64,000 bases of DNA, taken from NCBI GenBank assembly GCA_048772705.1, contig JBLWGC010000104.1, positions 1,116,001 to 1,180,000 of the forward strand, written 5' to 3'. Source of the stretch: Leidyana gryllorum EB-2025a (lineage: Eukaryota > Apicomplexa). Under the pieces are notes generated by a model. That model was not told the origin of the DNA. It ran no database searches and worked only from the letters and a program-made list of their open reading frames with translations. The translations under genes were made by a program, and so were the position numbers. Shown piece after piece: positions 62,812 to 64,000 of the stretch (position 1 is the stretch's first letter; each line of letters begins with the position of its first letter).

Positions 62812-64000
62812 ATGGAGGCAAAAGGGCTCTTAAATGCGAGGCTCAATACTGCTCTCCTGTTGCTTAAGGGAGCTGTAGTCTCGGGACTTGGTCTACGTCT
62901 GGGTCGCAGTGTACAACGAATCAAGCAAGGCAAAAATGGCAAAGCTTCTCTCATCTTCGGACGTCTGCCCGGAGAAGAGAATGCGCCTTCTCTTGATCAG
63001 CAAGAAGAGATCGCTCACACCCTGAGAGCGATGGTAAGCTCTCACTTCCTTGATCTAAAGTCGTAGTGTCTGTATGCCATGGGTGTGTGGCCAGGTGTGC
63101 GAGTCTCTCTGTGGCGTGTGTGGAGTGTGTGAAGAAGTGTGGCTGTGAATTGATGTGTTTGTTTCTCTCGGTAGATTGCGGAGAATGCCACGGTGCATGT
63201 GATGTTGGTGGAGAGGGGATTGGCGGAGGAACACTACGGCGAGGCAATGCTGGATGAGAGTGGCATTCCGAACACTCTCACCCAGCTGCGGATAGTTTAC
63301 ATATCCAACTTTGTTCTTGCCGCGTGTGGACGAGTTTATCTTACTTCTACTGGTGCTGTTGGGGTTGTGGAGTCACTGAGCTTTGAGCACGACGCTGATA
63401 AAGGTACATTGGAGGTTTCGATCAAGATCGCGGTCGAATATCCTGCAAGCATTGGCTGCGAAGCCGCTGCAACTCCAGCCGAAATGATAACTGCCGCTGA
63501 GGGACTTCCGAAATTGAGGGATTTGGTGAGCGAGAGTACTCAGGAGTTCATTCTCGGCGCGGCTCATCATGCTGGAGATGTCGCTCCAGGTGACGACGTA
63601 GTAACACCTTGGACGGTTCAAGCTGGCTCGAAGGGGGTGGACTACGACAAGTTGGTTATCAGATTTGGTTGTCAAAAGTTGTCCTCGGCGCTGCTTGAAA
63701 GATTTGAACGCGCTACGGGCCGTAGAGCCCATCATCTCATACGACGCGGACTCTTTTTTGCACACCGAGATCTCGAGGCCATCTGTGAAGCCAAAGAGAA
63801 AGGCCTTCCTTTGTACCTCTACACTGGAAGGGGACCTTCATCCGAGGCTCTTCATGTTGGTCATCTTATTCCTTTCATCATTAACAAATGGCTTCAAGAG
63901 GCGCTGGATTGTCCACTTGTCATCCAGCTGACCGATGATGAAAAGTTCTTGTTCGGTCAGAATAAGCCTCTTGAAGAGTACCACCGACTGGGCTATGAAA
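62812..64000 (+). CDS. WARS: Tryptophanyl-tRNA synthetase with AlaX-like N-terminal domain (3' end beyond window)
   Basis: The first exon 62812-63033 and the second from 63175 (141-nt intron) run open to the window end; about 349 residues are visible. The class Ic catalytic core begins near residue 265 with RRGLFFAHRDLE and LYLYTGRGPSSEALHVGHL, the HIGH-equivalent being HVGH, then WLQEALDCPLVIQLTDDEKFLFGQ. Before it lies an extension of about 260 residues with strands such as IVYISNFVLAACGRVYLTSTGAVGVV. A similar AlaX-like extension occurs in Plasmodium cytosolic WRS. It charges tRNA(Trp) in the cytosol. Confidence 0.88.

Noticed and set aside
1-64000. Alternative genetic code (TAG or TGA as sense) to explain the broken frames
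   Set aside because: All three stop codons end well-supported genes in the window (for example TAG in RPS3 and ITPA, TGA in MCM4 and NIP7, TAA in alveolin), so reassignment is not supported.
1-64000. tRNA, rRNA, CRISPR or transposon genes
   Set aside because: I saw no convincing cloverleaf, rRNA block, repeat-spacer array, transposase or terminal inverted repeat; a covariance-model scan would be needed to exclude small RNAs.

Overview
This is a gene-dense nuclear window from a protist, very probably an alveolate. Four signs support this: an alveolin-type protein with V/E/K/P repeats (20473-21711), a tryptophanyl-tRNA synthetase with the kind of N-terminal extension known from apicomplexans, many short GT-AG introns (mostly 40-65 nt) that can be placed by eye because splicing restores conserved protein families, and only a few tens of bases between most genes. 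A myzozoan (Perkinsus-, chromerid- or gregarine-like) fits best; I cannot name the genus. Where no intron-free frame existed I joined exons by GT-AG signals plus phase; for most multi-exon genes the exon lengths sum to a multiple of three. Several frames begin at non-ATG codons when taken at full length, and I moved those starts to the first supported ATG.

Region 1 (1-13030) is a lineage-specific tandem family of very large intron-poor proteins: a left-edge copy (minus), a copy with an internally duplicated N-terminal unit (plus), a third copy (minus) and a short copy (minus). They share a predicted beta-rich, solenoid-like core, a TPCRxC motif and a CFVGL / AYCxxPV C-terminal module. I recognise no known family. 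Region 2 (13289-17454, all minus) carries heavy-metal-associated-domain proteins, a GT92/DUF23-like glycosyltransferase and a broken single-pass membrane protein.

Region 3 (17472-38560) is largely housekeeping: MCM4, alveolin, U2AF large subunit, NIP7, NUF2, DNA polymerase kappa, a secreted Gly-rich protein, a four-helix membrane protein, a ZIP metal transporter, ITPase, a second membrane protein, an acylated coiled-coil protein, a Rok1/DDX52 helicase and ribosomal protein uS3. Region 4 (38844-42593) holds three tandem bacterial PcnB-like nucleotidyltransferases, the third of which has lost its catalytic motifs. A poorly coding or decayed stretch follows (42594-46106).

Region 5 (46254-64000) contains eIF3a, proteasome alpha4, a SET/SMYD-like protein, a GPHR/GPR89 homologue, TRAPPC2 (sedlin), a PP2C phosphatase, a cytochrome b5-domain protein, a small secreted Cys-rich protein, an MLF1-like protein, a bacterial-type iron-sulfur L-serine dehydratase, an FCP1/SCP-like phosphatase and the 5' part of tryptophanyl-tRNA synthetase.

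The gene order has no single pathway logic, but replication/repair (MCM4, POLK), splicing (U2AF) and ribosome biogenesis/translation (NIP7, DDX52, uS3, eIF3a, WARS) are well represented. The most striking architectural trait is repeated head-to-head gene pairs whose start codons lie only 2-44 bp apart.
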